From Steinernema hermaphroditum (lineage: Eukaryota; Nematoda; Chromadorea; Rhabditida; Steinernematidae): DNA of 64,000 nt. Of this stretch, positions 1 to 10,734 are shown piece by piece (position 1 is the first letter of the stretch; each line of letters opens with the position of its first letter). Position numbers and translations under genes: made by a program. The stretch is taken from the NCBI GenBank assembly GCA_030435675.1, contig CM059623.1:16080205-16144204 (forward strand), given 5' to 3'. A model generated the notes under the pieces. The model worked only from the letters and a program-made list of their open reading frames with translations, did no database searches and was not told the DNA's origin.

Positions 1-755
1 CAACATCTCTTTTTCTCTGCTTCCTATCACACCATTCCACAGAAAAGGTCAACTTTTGGCATAGGTTATAAAACCGCATCGGTCTGAGGTTGATAATGTG
101 AACCGCGGATACAGACGTCACAACCTGCCTTGGGTATTGTACGCACAAAGACCGTTTAGGAAGTCCGGTCGTGCACTTTGCCATCTAATGTAAATTACAA
201 GAAGAAACGGACGCTGTAGGAGTTCACCATTTTTCTAGAAGCAGGGAAGAAGTGTTTCTTTCCTAAATGGCAAAAGCCCGCTCCTTTTTCAAAAGGCCGA
301 TTCATCATAAGTAAAGCAATTTTTAGTACAGATATTATATTATAAATACAGATCAGCTATACGGAAAACGTTCAAGAATTCTGACCAGAGATGAGCATTC
401 GATTTTCTCTCATCATCTGTACTCTCTTCGCAAAGATCTCTATCTCTATTAAGATCTCAATTCCTCTTTTTCTCTGCCTCCTATCACACCATTCCCACAG
501 AAAAGGTCAATTTTTTGCATAGGTTATAAAACCCGTCGGTCTGAGGTTGACGATGTGAACCGCGGATCTACACACGTCACTTGGGCATCATATATAAGAC
601 GTGCCCCCTTGTATATACACACGAAAGGATCTACTCGACGAACTTTGCCATAAAATAAAACGGACGCTGTAGGAGTTCACCATTGTTCTAAAAGCAGAGA
701 AGAAACGATTCTTTCCTAAATGCCTAAAGCACGCTGCTTCGTTATTTCGGTAATC
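1..755. repeat. Two-unit tandem direct repeat
   Basis: Two similar units lie head to tail, about 1-290 and 458-752. Both contain CTCTTTTTCTCTGC, CTATCACACCATTC, GCATAGGTTATAAAACC, GTGAACCGCGGAT, GGACGCTGTAGGAGTTCACC and TTCTTTCCTAAATG in the same order, with small indels between. The motif GTGAACCGCGGAT and a variant GGACACTGTAGGAGTTCA recur at 42.4-42.9 kb, so this is a dispersed family. No coding frame was recognised. The repeat probably sits in, or beyond, a long intron of the minus-strand gene at 1.7-3.9 kb. Confidence 0.75.
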
Positions 756-1672
756 GTGGATTTCCTTTCAACATGCCGACCATATGGCGTGGTAGATGTT
801 TAACACTGTGGTCGCTACTGCAAACGATAGCACCTTTCGATCATTATCTCTAATGAAAAAAAGTGCACAGCACCGGCGATGGTTTGATGTCTGCAATGTT
901 CAAAAAATGCCGACACGCGCAGAGATGACATGGTCGATAAAGGTTTCTCCAAGCAAACTTACAGACCGATTTTTAATGGCCACCAATGACATTTCCAAGG
1001 CCCGGTCACACGATCGAATACTCATGTTTGATAAATTTGTGAAACAAGCCTCCATGACTTTTCCGCGAATTTACGCGAAATTGTCAAGACTACAGGGATC
1101 GCTTTACATCCATAGGCACGAGCCTAAGCCTAAGCATATCTAAATTGCCTTTCTTAAGTCTTCGAGTCAGCGCCTGTTCACCTTCTGCTAGAGTTTACAA
1201 TCTGAAGGTTACAATTCTAACAACAAAGTTGTAACCTTAGAACCCGTGATCATAAGATTGCCCTCCGTCTCCGCATACCTACATATGTCCTTGGGGAGCG
1301 CACCCCATGTTGCGAAGCAACATGTCGATATAATTATTCAAGGCCGCCTAGTGGTGTCCTCCCCCCATATTCAACAACACCCAGCCAAGCGTTTACTCGT
1401 TTGGTTTTTGCCTCAAAAAAAATCAAATTTCACGCTGTAACAGGCGTTGATTCCTGAAATTCCAAAATTGGGCGCGGCGATCCCCGCAATCGCCGCGCGA
1501 AACGTAAAAATACGGCGGCGAACAAACGACTCCGAACAGGTTTCAACGAGTCGATGGCGTCCGCTGCCGCGTTTAACTATACACCAATGACTCCACGCGT
1601 GCTGTCACGCTAATGTTTCAATTAACTCCACGCCGGGGGGTCTCCAAGAAAAGAAAGCAAAAAGACGGTTAC
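756..1672. other. No gene recognised
   Basis: Open frames here (for example 796-1143 on plus) have no recognisable motif, and several start only at GTG. On the minus strand an acceptor at about 1455 (GGAATTTCAG) is followed by 14 open codons; it could be a short further exon of the gene with exons at 1673-1790 and 3858-3941, but no continuation is clear. Confidence 0.4.
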
Positions 1673-3941
1673 CTGCGCGGATCTTGCCTTGAGCCTCAAG
1701 TTCGCAGCTGGTATAATGAGATGCGTCGCCATTGTTCTGCGTGTCCGACAATCCCCAAATCGCCAATCCGGTTAGCAGTGAGAAGAGGAGCTGAAATGGA
1801 ATCCGCGCATGATAGAGTATGTCTCAATGGGTGGTGGCGAAAGGGATGATGTGGGTGGTGAAGTGGACACCGACCGGGGAAAAGGTGATTGGCCATGACC
1901 AAGAGAGTATTATGTATTGATTCAAAACCAACACGAATAAGATTCATAGGAAGTTTTCAGGCTACTTTTCAAATATTGTCAAAAGAACCCTCGATATTCT
2001 TTTGGTAAAGAATTAGTACGGTCATCGAATAAAGACTCTCTTGTATACGCTTCTAGGAATATGAACCCTAAAAATAAAGGCATACCTCGAACACTAGAGA
2101 TCACAATGTGGCGAATTAAAACGTACATGAGTGATCAGTACACGTAACGATTAATGAAGCCTGTTCTTTGTTTTTCAAGGCGACAACTTGCAGACCTTCA
2201 TAAGTTTGGGAGAACCTTAAGTGCTCTAACTAGTTCATTCGATCGAGCCTTGTTTTTGGCATGAATGGCCTGTAGACAATTACTTCTTGGATATGCGGTT
2301 CCGCAAACGAAATAAGGAATAATAGCTCGAGAACATGTCCTGAAGATCGTTCCAGAGTAAGGTTGGCACTTCGAGTCCAGTTCATATTCGAGTCGCCTTT
2401 TTCGACTCGACTCAATGACTCTAAGCTAGGTCCAACTCGGCTCGGCCATTCACAACTCGACTCAGAGCGACTGGACTCGATGACTCGGCGCTCTTTGACT
2501 CGAATGCCAGCCCTGTTCCAGAGTCGTGCGTTATGTAGCAACATAAAGCGAACACAAAGGTCAGCTAATGCCCATAAAAGAGATTTCTAAGAGACATTTC
2601 AGGTCACTTTATATATGAACTGTTAGCGTCATGATTGAAGGACCTCGTAAGGAAGGAAAACGCAAACTGAGTACTTGGAATTTGATGTACACAGTAAGAT
2701 CGTAGGTGTTTTTCCTGATTATCAGGGGAGCGATGATATTCACGTACAGATTCCAAAGAAAAAGGCAGCTGTATCACTTATCGTCATAATTAATCGCCAC
2801 CTACATATCAAACCGTTTCTTAACCTAGTTTCACTTTTCACGCTTGATTAGCTCATGGTGGCCTTCACCTTAACCTTTCTCATGAGTTGAAGGTTCGGCT
2901 CGTATATAATACTAGTGCTGTTTTTCTCTACCCTTGCTTTAAGGAGCTAGATTAGAGGTAGAAGAAGCCTAAAGGGGCTAGTGTGAACTAGACATATAAA
3001 CCAAAACAAATATATAAACTATTCTCAATGGTTAAGTCATAAAAAATTGAAACGAAACGTGTTTCAAAAACCCACAATCAAGAACTTGTCAACATCGTCG
3101 CCTACTCCTAATCGCTCGGAATCCCAAAAAAGCTCATGATTCATCGCGTTAATTTTTTAGGCTTGTCCGCGGGAAAGTTTGACTCCGCCATTCATGGTGC
3201 ACTCAAGCGGATTAAATGGTATTAGATGAGGAAAGTGCGATGTACATACCGGTTAGGCAAAATGATAAAAACGAGAGACAATTGGATCAATGGGCTGCGG
3301 CTTATTTCACGTGTCTATCTAACGCCAAAAAGTGTATTTTAGTTTGAGAAATAGGGGAAGACAATAATGGTTATGCAAAATTGATAGAAACTTAGGAGAT
3401 CGAGGTCATTTCCGGGAACATTCCTTGAACATCTGGAAGTGTCTTCGCCCAGGACATCCGTCCTAAACCTGCTATTAACACTTCCGCCATATAGTTATGT
3501 AAACCAGTTTATAACCAGACATATTAAACTGTAGTGCTAGATTGTTTATATTGGTCTATTCTGATCATAGATCTAGTTGAGTTTCTGGACCTATTCTTCG
3601 ATAATGTCATTCCCGGAAATTTCAGCTTGAGTTTGTCTATAGTGGTTTACTGAGCTTATCCATGAGGGTTCTAGTCCATTTAGTGTCCACGCAAACACTT
3701 ATCTTGGCCACTTTTTTACAGTTTTGAACTCTTCGCTTAAGAACACTGATCTTATCCATGAGGGTTCTAATAGTTTCAACTTTTTGGAACTTTGACCCTT
3801 AAGGTGCATCCAGGGTTCACGCAAACACCGAACAAAAAGAAACGCTTAATAACTCACCAAGGTGTAGAAGGCAATGAAGATCGTTCCAAGGGACAACCCG
3901 CAGCAAAAGCAGCTCCGAATTTGCACCTCCACCTTGCCCAT
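1673..3941 (-). CDS. Multi-pass membrane protein, first two exons (partial)
   Basis: Exon 1 (3941-3858) encodes 28 residues beginning MGKVEVQIRSCFCCGLSLG and running into a hydrophobic stretch. It ends exactly at a GTGAGT donor. Exon 2 (1790-1673) follows a CCATTTCAG acceptor in the same phase. It continues the membrane segment (LLFSLLTGLAIWGL), then an extracytoplasmic-looking loop with Asn and a Cys (HYTSCELEAQGKIRA), and ends at GCAG|GTAACC in phase 1. The matching phases and the continuous hydrophobic helix across the junction are the main support. The shape (Cys-rich juxtamembrane start, first helix, polar loop) resembles nematode four-helix proteins of the LAPTM/DUF-type, which is inference. 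The 2,067-nt intron holds a GACTCGA-rich repeat. Later exons are not visible and may lie beyond position 1. Several shadow ORFs cross the first exon on the other strand. Confidence 0.5.
2362..2521. repeat. GACTCGA-rich interspersed repeat, copy 1
   Basis: The stretch begins GGTTGGCACTTCGAGT and repeats ACTCGACTC / GACTCGA / CGAGT every 8 to 20 bases. A second copy starts with the same GGTTGGCACTTCGAGT at 58206. It lies inside the long intron of the minus-strand membrane-protein gene. It has no coding sense that I can support, although ORFs run through it on both strands because of its Ser/Arg/Asp-type codons. Confidence 0.6.
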
Positions 3942-4831
3942 CTTGCTGGTGGTGTGGGTGACATGAGTGGCCGGACTATGATGCGTCGTCAGCATGGCGA
4001 CGGGATGCAGCGACGGTCTGACTGCCGCGAGGGGACAAAACAACGCAACTCGTTCGCGCGCTCGCTCGCGTCTTCGCCGTCAACAGTCAACAGTTCGCCC
4101 CGCGCACACCTCCGAATTGGGTGCGCCACCGCCGCCGTTTCCAAGCCGCCGCCCACTTTCTCAAAGGTCGCGCCGGAAGGCAGAGAACAAACTTGGACGC
4201 GCGATCCGGGTCGACGCGCCGGTGCGAAGGCGAAAGAAATGAGCGATTTGTGAACGCAAAAGGCGAGATGTGCACATACAAACAAACAAACGTGGAAATT
4301 AAGAGCGAATTATGGGGATCAAGGAGTTTTTTGGATGCCGACTGATTTTAATGGGATCTCTACGGATTGAGTTGGAGATACGTGTCAAGTGCGTGTACCG
4401 GACGTTCTATTAGACCCTGAGATTTGGTTCTGAAAGGACAGACAGCAATGGTCGTGAATTAGCATCCAGGCTAACGCCATCGCACTCATCATTCAAAGAA
4501 ATCAAAAGTTATTGTACAGTACTATTGCTATAAACATGGACCCGAAAAAATCGAGACAAACAAAGGGGAACTCACCAAATGATTCGTTATGTTAACTCTG
4601 AGCGTTATAAGCAAAATTTGTTGTCTTTCCATTCTGGATGTTTGCGTAGGGTCTATTTTTGCAAAAAGACGAGAATCGTCAGCGAGAGATCCTCCTGAGA
4701 TCTACAACACATAAACTTTTGAAACAGGTAAGAGTTCGAAAATGAGACACAAAGGTGTGTCATGGTTGCTTTCTAAAGGTTCCTCCCCAAAACATTCGAA
4801 TGAAAACATCAGGAGAAGTTTTTTTTTATTT

Positions 4832-5089
4832 TTAAATTCCCTTCGACGTATATACGATTACAACAGGGACGTAGACGAGCACAACGAACGGAGCGATTTG
4901 GTCCATCTTCGGCTCGACTGACAAATAAGACGTCGACACTTCCGAACATCGCCGATAGCTTCTATGGCTGTGCGAGCGAAACATCGAGCGAAGTGGACTT
5001 CCATCACCTGGCGGAGTAGAATTCAGAGTTTCAGCGGGTTCACGTAGCGGTTGATCATCCTTTTGACAGGAAGGTTGAACTACGGCTCC
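4832..5089 (-). CDS. Probable 3' exon: Ser/Arg-rich, hydrophobic C-terminus
   Basis: On the minus strand a frame is open from about 5089 down to a TAA at 4834-4832, and an AATAAA signal overlaps the next few bases. If the AG at 5061-5060 (TGTCAAAAG) is the acceptor, the exon encodes 75 residues in phase 0: an acidic/Pro start (DDQPLREPAETLNSTPPG), a Ser/Arg/His-rich middle (RSHSHRSYRRCS) and a tail with a 15-residue hydrophobic run (APFVVLVYVPVVIVY) followed by TSKGI. That tail could be a membrane anchor or a GPI signal. Upstream exons are uncertain; candidates are the coding-like stretches at 5647-5850 and 6066-6187 on the same strand. The protein family is not recognised. The poly(A) signal directly after the stop is the best argument that this is a real gene end. 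Confidence 0.4.
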   Translation of the reverse strand, partial: GAVVQPSCQKDDQPLREPAETLNSTPPGDGSPLRSMFRSHSHRSYRRCSEVSTSYLSVEPKMDQIAPFVVLVYVPVVIVYTSKGI

Positions 5090-5646
5090 TCAGTGTTTCA
5101 GGCCTTCTGGAAGTCAGAGCAATCATCGATCACAATGGGGAAATTTGCATTTCATCGACTTTTTATCTCATCCTGTATTGGACATTTCACTGCTAGGTGT
5201 TGCCCGATCGCGCTGGAGTCGATGCCTTTTACCCCGGTTCTATGATCACGTTACATTACTCTTCGCTGTCCCCTACAACAATCGATACGAGGAAAGATGA
5301 GCTTCGAGTGGATGTGTCGACATAAACCTTACATTAAATGTCCAATTAGTAATTGACATGTTGCTCCCGTGTGTATGCCGCGGTGGCTGTACGGTGGCTA
5401 ATTAGCGGGCTCCAGGTAGGACGATTTGCGTCAACCAAGAGCGCAAACAGCAATTTGCGGTGCCCAAGGGAATTGGTACCTCGGCTGCTTGTAACCCAGG
5501 CACGTTCGAAGTCTACTACTGTACACTTAGATATCGCCAGGATATGGCCGATGCAGAATAAAGAAGTCTCTTATTAGCAATTCCGTTTGTCGTAGAGTAG
5601 CCTAAAGGGAGCAAAAAAGAGCTCTTTAACGTAAATCTAATAACGT

Positions 5647-6187
5647 CTATCTAAGAATGTCATCATAGGATGCAGCAACGCTTACTACGGTAGCCGCGAC
5701 TAAAAAACATCTGGAAAACAGAGTGCTCTCGCCGTGTTTTCCGAAACGAACGAGCGTCTCATTGGATGCAAAAACAACCACTTTCTCTATAATTTCAGTG
5801 TCCTGTTTACGGTAGCTGGTGAAGAAGCTTTTATGAGGAAGGCAAAGCAAATTCTCCATTGTTGGGGAGCAGTGCAAGTCTGAAGCTGCCTTTGGGTTCC
5901 ATATCCTTCGATTCTGATGATGCCAGAAGCCTTCACACGATGACGGTCATGGTTAGAACTTCGTTGAGAATCGACTCTTCGAGATCTCATAATCATCTTG
6001 TAACTGGCTTGGATTTTAGATTTTTTTCCGAATTTCGCTACTTCTGAACTCACTGGAACGGTCACCAAGTTGACTCCTTTAATGGCTCCTCGGAGAGCAT
6101 GACATCCTCGTCGATTCCGAGACCCAGCGGTTCGACTTGGCCCATGGCAGCCTCCAGCTGATCGAGTTTTACGTTCGCCTTCTTGAA
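5647..6187 (-). CDS. Cryptic coding exons, coiled-coil-like (unrecognised)
   Basis: An exon-like stretch at 6187-6066 follows a TTCTGTTCAG acceptor. It encodes a charged, helix-prone peptide (FKKANVKLDQLEAAMGQV, then EPLGLGIDEDVMLSEEPLK) and can end at TTG|GTGACC. Further down the same strand, a frame at about 5850-5647 reads MENLLCLPHKSFFTSYRK and contains EIIEKVVVFASNETLV before a stop; two other frames in 5880-5940 also look protein-like. I could not join these pieces in one phase, so exon borders are not settled. The stretch may be the 5' part of the gene ending at 4832. Its function is unknown. It could also be a decayed gene. Confidence 0.3.
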
Positions 6188-6429
6188 CTGAACAGAACCT
6201 AGTTTTCGACATCGGCCGTGGGATCAGATATGTTGCCACCTCTTCCTTTTTGTCTTTCCTTTTCTGCATTTCCCGGTCTCCTTACGGTCAAAGTGATCTT
6301 AATTCAATCGTGCAATAAATGCTTTTCGAACAGTAACAGAGTACACCAAACAGAGTATGCCATCTGCGGTAGATCTGTGGTATTATACGGACACTACAAC
6401 AAATCAAAAGGGGGATGATATTCTGGTGG

Positions 6430-7363
6430 TCAGACTGGGTAGCTCCCCACTCGATCCGGATCAGTTCTCATAAAGTTGTTCGTTCGAGGAGGCGGTGGAT
6501 ACGGTAGATTCCCAGCGGCAACCGTTCCGGCACCATGATAAGGCTCTCCAACTAAGAAGGCTGGATTCGCTGTAAGATGGCATTTTGAGCGTTAATCAAA
6601 GTGCACAAAGAAACCTACGCGTTGCAGGTTCTTGAATCTGATCGTCGTGCAGAAACCGTCGATGACGACTCCGAATATGTAGGAGGTCAACGATAAATAG
6701 GATCCACAAGAAAGGAATGATGAGCATGCCATTCCAGAAGTTTTCCACGAACACAATCACAACGATTGTTAGGACTACAGGGTAAGAGTAGGTCATCGCC
6801 CAGATCGCCTTCATAAGAAAGCGAAACTGCCGAGGGCTAAGGCGTAGGTTTATGTTTCTTCGGAATTGAAAGGGCGGCATGCTCAATGGAAACACGTAGG
6901 CTAGTAATGCGCAACAACAGTGGGCGTCACTTTAGCCGTATCCCTAGGATGGGCGGGATCATCTGGTAACTACCGATTTAGAGGTGCATATGCTTTGTGA
7001 ACATGAAAAACGAAAGAAATATCGATTAAAATACGATCTGCTAGTTGCAAATGAGATTTGGATGATCATTTAAGCATGCCTATGATTGTTGAGAAGAGTT
7101 ACAATCGGATCGAATAGCGTAAGTGGTAGCGTCGCTGTTCCCGACAGCTTTGGGCTATCTACTCTGGCTACGGTAGTCGACGTCTACTCGACTTCCAAGC
7201 TTGATTGAGCATGGCCATGGACACCGTCAGAAATGGAGCCTATGATACTGTCGATGGACTGTAGATGGCCGTTTACGACACCGACGATTACATTGGATTC
7301 AGGAGATGCCGGCGGCCGGCTTCTTCCATGCTTGTGCGACCCGGCATCCTCTACGCCTATCAT
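6430..7363 (-). CDS. Small two-helix membrane protein, Pro-rich tail
   Basis: Three exons in compatible phase: 7363-7188 (start MIGVEDAGSHKHGRS, polar, Ser/Gly-rich), 6881-6619 and 6569-6430, 192 residues in all. The acceptor upstream of the start (TTTCCAAGTACAG, 24 nt before ATG) fits a spliced-leader site. Exon 2 carries two hydrophobic helices (around AMTYSYPVVLTIVVIVFV and GMLIIPFLWILFIVDLL). Exon 3 is an extramembrane tail with LPYPPPPRTNN, ending SYPV. Exon 2 to exon 3 (ACGC|GTAGGT ... CTTACAG) is well supported. The exon 1 to exon 2 join (GTCGA|GTAGAC ... CCATTGAG) is weaker, and the true start of exon 2 could differ. I do not recognise the family; topology suggests a membrane adaptor with both ends on one side. 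It lies 123 bases after the stop of the exon at 7511-7773 on the same strand, a spacing typical of nematode operons. Confidence 0.45.
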
Positions 7364-7510
7364 GATTCGATCCTCTGATTGGGCGATCTGTACTTGGAAA
7401 GAACAGTTTTTGTTTTTTTGTGGCCTTTTTTACAGATTTACCCGATGATTAGATCACACAAGCAAGGTGGAGACTGCCTAGAGCTTATATAGGCTTGTCT
7501 ACACGTCTGT

Positions 7511-7773
7511 CTATCCGTCTTTCTTTTCGGGAGCAATGGATAATGTATCGAGTGAGCTGAAAGAATTCAGTTTCGACCCTTTTTCTTGAACTTTGGTGAT
7601 ATGCGGTTGATTCTTCATGATGGCCGGACCTTGAGTCGCGATGCGAACATTCCTCGTGGTCCTACCAAGACGACCGTTGCTATGATTCAGAGGGGAGCCA
7701 ATGAAACTCTGGAGACCATTTTCTTGCTCGTCTCCGTCTTCTACAATTTCCGTTTCGTTGCTCGAAGGAATGT
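7511..7773 (-). CDS. Unrecognised acidic/Ser-rich protein, 5' end unclear
   Basis: After a CTCTTTTTCAG acceptor (AG at 7775-7774) the minus strand is open to a TAG at 7513-7511. It reads ...IPSSNETEIVEDGDEQEN then SPLNHSNGRLGRTTRNVR and ends IAPEKKDG. Composition is that of a disordered cytosolic tail. There is no ATG near the acceptor in this frame (the only upstream start is TTG), so either an upstream exon exists or translation begins at the internal Met of IMKNQPHITK. Divergent TM2D1 starts only about 30 bases away, so the promoter arrangement would be extremely tight. It may share an operon with the membrane protein gene at 6430-7363. Confidence 0.35.
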
Positions 7774-7800
7774 CTGAAAAAGAGCCGTCTTCCTGCAATC

Positions 7801-8703
7801 ATGCCGTTTCCTGACTTACGACGAGTCCTCGTCGCCGTCGCGATGCTCGTGCTCGTTTTGGCATTCGAGCTGAACAACGTCGGGGACGACTCGGACGCTG
7901 TGATTTTCGCTCCAAGCAGTTCGCAGTGGTCGCATAAACCGTGCTCGGAGCTTTACTACGGACAGTAAGTTGGTTGAGTTATGGATGGTGATGTAATCGC
8001 CTTTTTTAGGTATTTCTGCTTAGAGCCGGTGATCGATTTAGAAACACAGCAGCCTTTCAGTTGTCAGATGGATAACTCGATCACAGGTAAAGTTTACGTC
8101 CTCTGTCAATGGGAAACAAGAACGAAAAGAGAAATCAGATTAGAGTTGAATGCATTTCTCAGTAGAGGATGAACTGCGTAGGTGATGGAAATGCTCAATT
8201 TCTCATAAGCATCCTTGTTTATCACCATCCGACTAACTCTACTGTTCTTGGCTCCTTATAAGCAATTCTTCTTTAGCTACTTATCCCTCGTTGTATTTGA
8301 GGCTGTTAATTCATTTATTTCAGTTCGTTGCGTTGTTGCTCCAGGAGTTGTCTGCTCAGGAATGGATCCCGAAAGCGGGGAATTCGAGAAACGAGTTGAA
8401 GATGGTTGTATCTACTCGTCAGGCGCGAGCCACGCCACCGCGTTAATGCTCTCGATCTTCCTCGGCTGGCTGGGCATCGATCGCTTCTATCTTGGCTACT
8501 ACGCCATTGGCCTTTTCAAAATGCTCACCTTCGGAAGCCTGTTCATTCTGTACATAGTCGACGTTATTCTCATCGCACTACAAGTGTTGGGCCCGGCAGA
8601 CGGCACGGGCTATCGTATGCCTTATTACGGTCCGAGGTCTTATGGTGTGCGGTTCAGCAACGAGACTTCGATCGCCATGTATAGCTGTTTTGATTGTGCA
8701 TAG
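7801..8703 (+). CDS. TM2 domain-containing protein 1 homologue
   Basis: Exons 7801-7964, 8010-8086 and 8324-8703 join in phase to 206 residues, the usual length of TM2D1. An N-terminal signal peptide (MPFPDLRRVLVAVAMLVLVL) is followed by a Cys-containing lumenal region (C-x(n)-YFCLEP, FSCQMDN, VRCVVAPGVVCSG). The C-terminal TM2 domain has two helices (ALMLSIFLGWLGIDRFYLG with the DRF turn, then GLFKMLTFGSLFILYIVDV). The stretch after the second helix (LGPADGTGY ... FSNETS) is the TM2D1 signature and separates it from TM2D2/TM2D3. TM2D proteins act with Notch/gamma-secretase biology in animals and are membrane proteins of the secretory pathway; the biochemical role is not settled. Splice sites: CA|GTAAGT, TTTTTTAG; ACAG|GTAAAG, TTATTTCAG. 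TIM10 follows on the same strand, and I recall C. elegans Y66D12A.21 and tin-10 being neighbours too. Confidence 0.88.
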
Positions 8704-9248
8704 GAAACGGAAAACGGGTTACTTTAAAATTTACGGTATTAACTCAGCTAATAGAATAAAATTTTATCTACTCGATTGTGTTCTGTTCGATGAACTGTTG
8801 GTCCGTATTGGTCCGTATCCGGAATTGCTATCTCTTTATGTACCCTCAATCACTGTTTTAGATGTTTCATTACGCAGACGGAATACTTCTGCTTCTTCCA
8901 TCAGTCCCTTTGAATGTGGGCGGTCGTTTTGTTGTGAGCTGTGCTCGTTTCAATGCTTTCTTAAGCACGTTGCGTCTCGCGACGACAGCGAAATGCTGAT
9001 ATTCCTGACCGGTGTGTGTGGTTCATTTCGGGTTTTTCCGTTTCTGACGGTTGTCGACTTTTTGCTTGCTCTGCGCACTTAAAATTGCTGCTGACCAATC
9101 TAAATTCTGCGTTGTGACATGCGCTTGAAATTGATAGATGCTGCATGGTCTTTTATAGTCTCGCGTTCTATCGTTCTACCACATAATCCGCGTTTTCCCG
9201 TACGTCACATCAACATTGTCTTATTTAATTTCAGAACGCAGCATCGAA

Positions 9249-9509
9249 ATGGCGACCCAAGAGCAGATGGCAATGGTGGCAGAGCTCGAGATGGAAATGA
9301 TGTCCGACATGTACCGGCGAATGACGAACGCCTGCCAAGCGAAGTGTGTCCAGTCAACGTATCGCGAAGCAGATCTGACGAAGGGTGAAGCGGTGTGCCT
9401 CGACCGCTGTGTCGCGAAGTACCTCGATGTGCACGACAAGCTCGGAAAACGCCTCACTTCGATGTCCCAACAGGACGAAGCCGCCCTACAGAAGCAGGCC
9501 CAGCAGTAG
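9249..9509 (+). CDS. tin-10: Mitochondrial import chaperone TIM10
   Basis: A single coding exon encodes 86 residues. It carries the twin CX3C motif of small TIM chaperones: CQAKC and, 17 residues on, CLDRC, flanked by the family's helices ([31 protein letters not shown]). Small TIMs form a hexamer of TIM9 and TIM10 in the intermembrane space and shuttle hydrophobic precursors to TIM22 and TIM23; the Cys pairs form two disulfides. Tail and helix spacing match TIM10 better than TIM9 or TIM8. The ATG lies 15 bases after an ATTTAATTTCAG acceptor, so the mRNA is either trans-spliced or has a 5'-UTR intron. It starts about 545 bases after the TM2D1 stop, longer than a classical operon gap, with an AATAAA at about 8755 between. 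It converges on TFIIE-beta with 211 bases between the stops. Confidence 0.93.
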   Translation: MATQEQMAMVAELEMEMMSDMYRRMTNACQAKCVQSTYREADLTKGEAVCLDRCVAKYLDVHDKLGKRLTSMSQQDEAALQKQAQQ

Positions 9510-9720
9510 TGAACGCACCTTGCATTTGTTGATTTTTTAGACTTCATTGTTGAGTTTTGATCAAATTGGTTTTCAAGATTAAGAGTAATTGATGATAAAT
9601 GCCGCTTAGGAATGGTGTCGTTTATTGTGGATAAGTGGTTGTGTTTGTGTGTTAGTTGGAATACGCGGACTACAGATGATGCAACGCATTTACGAAGCTC
9701 TACCCATAACAATATAAATC

Positions 9721-10729
9721 TTAGTGCTGCTCGTAATCTTGAAGCACGTCGGAGAGATGCTCGTTGTGCACCTTCTGGTTCATCTTTCTCTTGACGGCTT
9801 TCCTCTTCGGCGCTCCTCCCTGGATTCTCTTGGGCTGCAAGTCCTTCATCGTGCGGATTCCATGTTTCTGCAGGTATTCTTCGATCTTCTTCTCATCCAG
9901 GTGGTCCACACTGACAGATCGCCAAAGCTGTTTGAATTCGTCGTCGATGGCGTAGTCCGTGTCACTGTTGTTGTAGAAGTAAACTTGATCTTTTCTTTTA
10001 TTGTGCTGAAATAGGGCATGGTGAAATGGAAATGGATACGAAGCGTTACTTGCGTTTGCATGGAAATAACCTGGTTACCCAATGACTGAATGTGCTTCTC
10101 GATGTTAGGCATGCATTCACTGAGCTCCGACAGAAGAACTCCTCCTTTTCCATCACGTTCAAACTTCTGAAGGAGTTGAAGCAACGTCGCTCGGTTTTTG
10201 ACCTAAAATACGAAGTTTAAAATGTCAACCAATTGACGACGGAGTTTACTTTATAAGGTGGTCTGAATGTGAACTTCCCGTCCTCATCAAAGATCAATCT
10301 CCTGTTGCCAGGCAAATTCTCTATCAGCCATTGCTCTGCTTTTCTGTTCACGTCGTGCAACTGCAACTCGTCCAAAACTTCCTTCAATGTCAGGCTCCAG
10401 TGCTTTGCTTCCAAATGACGCCGTTTCATATAGTCAATAATCTTTGCCAGAAGACTGAAGTGCATTGCATTTCCTTCGCTCTGACCAGTAGCGATTCCAG
10501 CTGGACCCGCGGCGATTCCTTGGCTCTTCTGGTAATCCGAGAGTGACTTCGCATTCAACTGTGGATCGCTGCTCACATGCACCTTCTTCTTCTTCTTTTT
10601 CTTGTTATCTTCAGAGTTGTACGTTGTATAGGAGTTCGAAGAACCGGGAGTGGGCTTCTGCTGCACGGCGACGTTTCTCGCCGCATGCTTCTGGAAGTCT
10701 GCGCGCTGCTTCAACAGTTCGGCGTTCAT
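9721..10729 (-). CDS. gtf-2E2: General transcription factor IIE subunit beta
   Basis: Exons 10729-10250, 10202-10050 and 10005-9721, all phase 0, encode 305 residues (human protein about 291). The N-terminus is basic with a Lys run (DNKKKKKKKVHV). It is followed by the TFIIE-beta core winged helix (SLLAKIIDYMKRRHLE ... WSLTLKEVLDELQLHDV ... AEQWLIENLP ... FTFRPPYKVKNRATLL) and the second winged helix (SECMPNIEKHIQSLGNQVI ... RKDQVYFYNN). The C-terminal basic tail (TMKDLQPKRIQGGAPKRKA) is also typical. The protein acts in the RNA polymerase II pre-initiation complex, recruiting and stimulating TFIIH with TFIIE-alpha. Introns are short (47 and 44 nt). An acceptor TTTCTTTCAG lies 6 bases before the ATG, consistent with trans-splicing. 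Plus-strand ORFs over 9724-10779 are its shadows. Confidence 0.93.
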
Positions 10730-10734
10730 TTTGC

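Noticed and set aside
3792..4345. Stack of overlapping ORFs on both strands, including a 153-codon plus ORF
   Set aside because: GC-rich composition keeps several frames open; the minus-strand exon with a perfect donor explains the coding signal.
5787..6269. 160-codon minus ORF
   Set aside because: Residue use is poor and it is out of frame with the better-supported exon that begins after TTCTGTTCAG at 6187.
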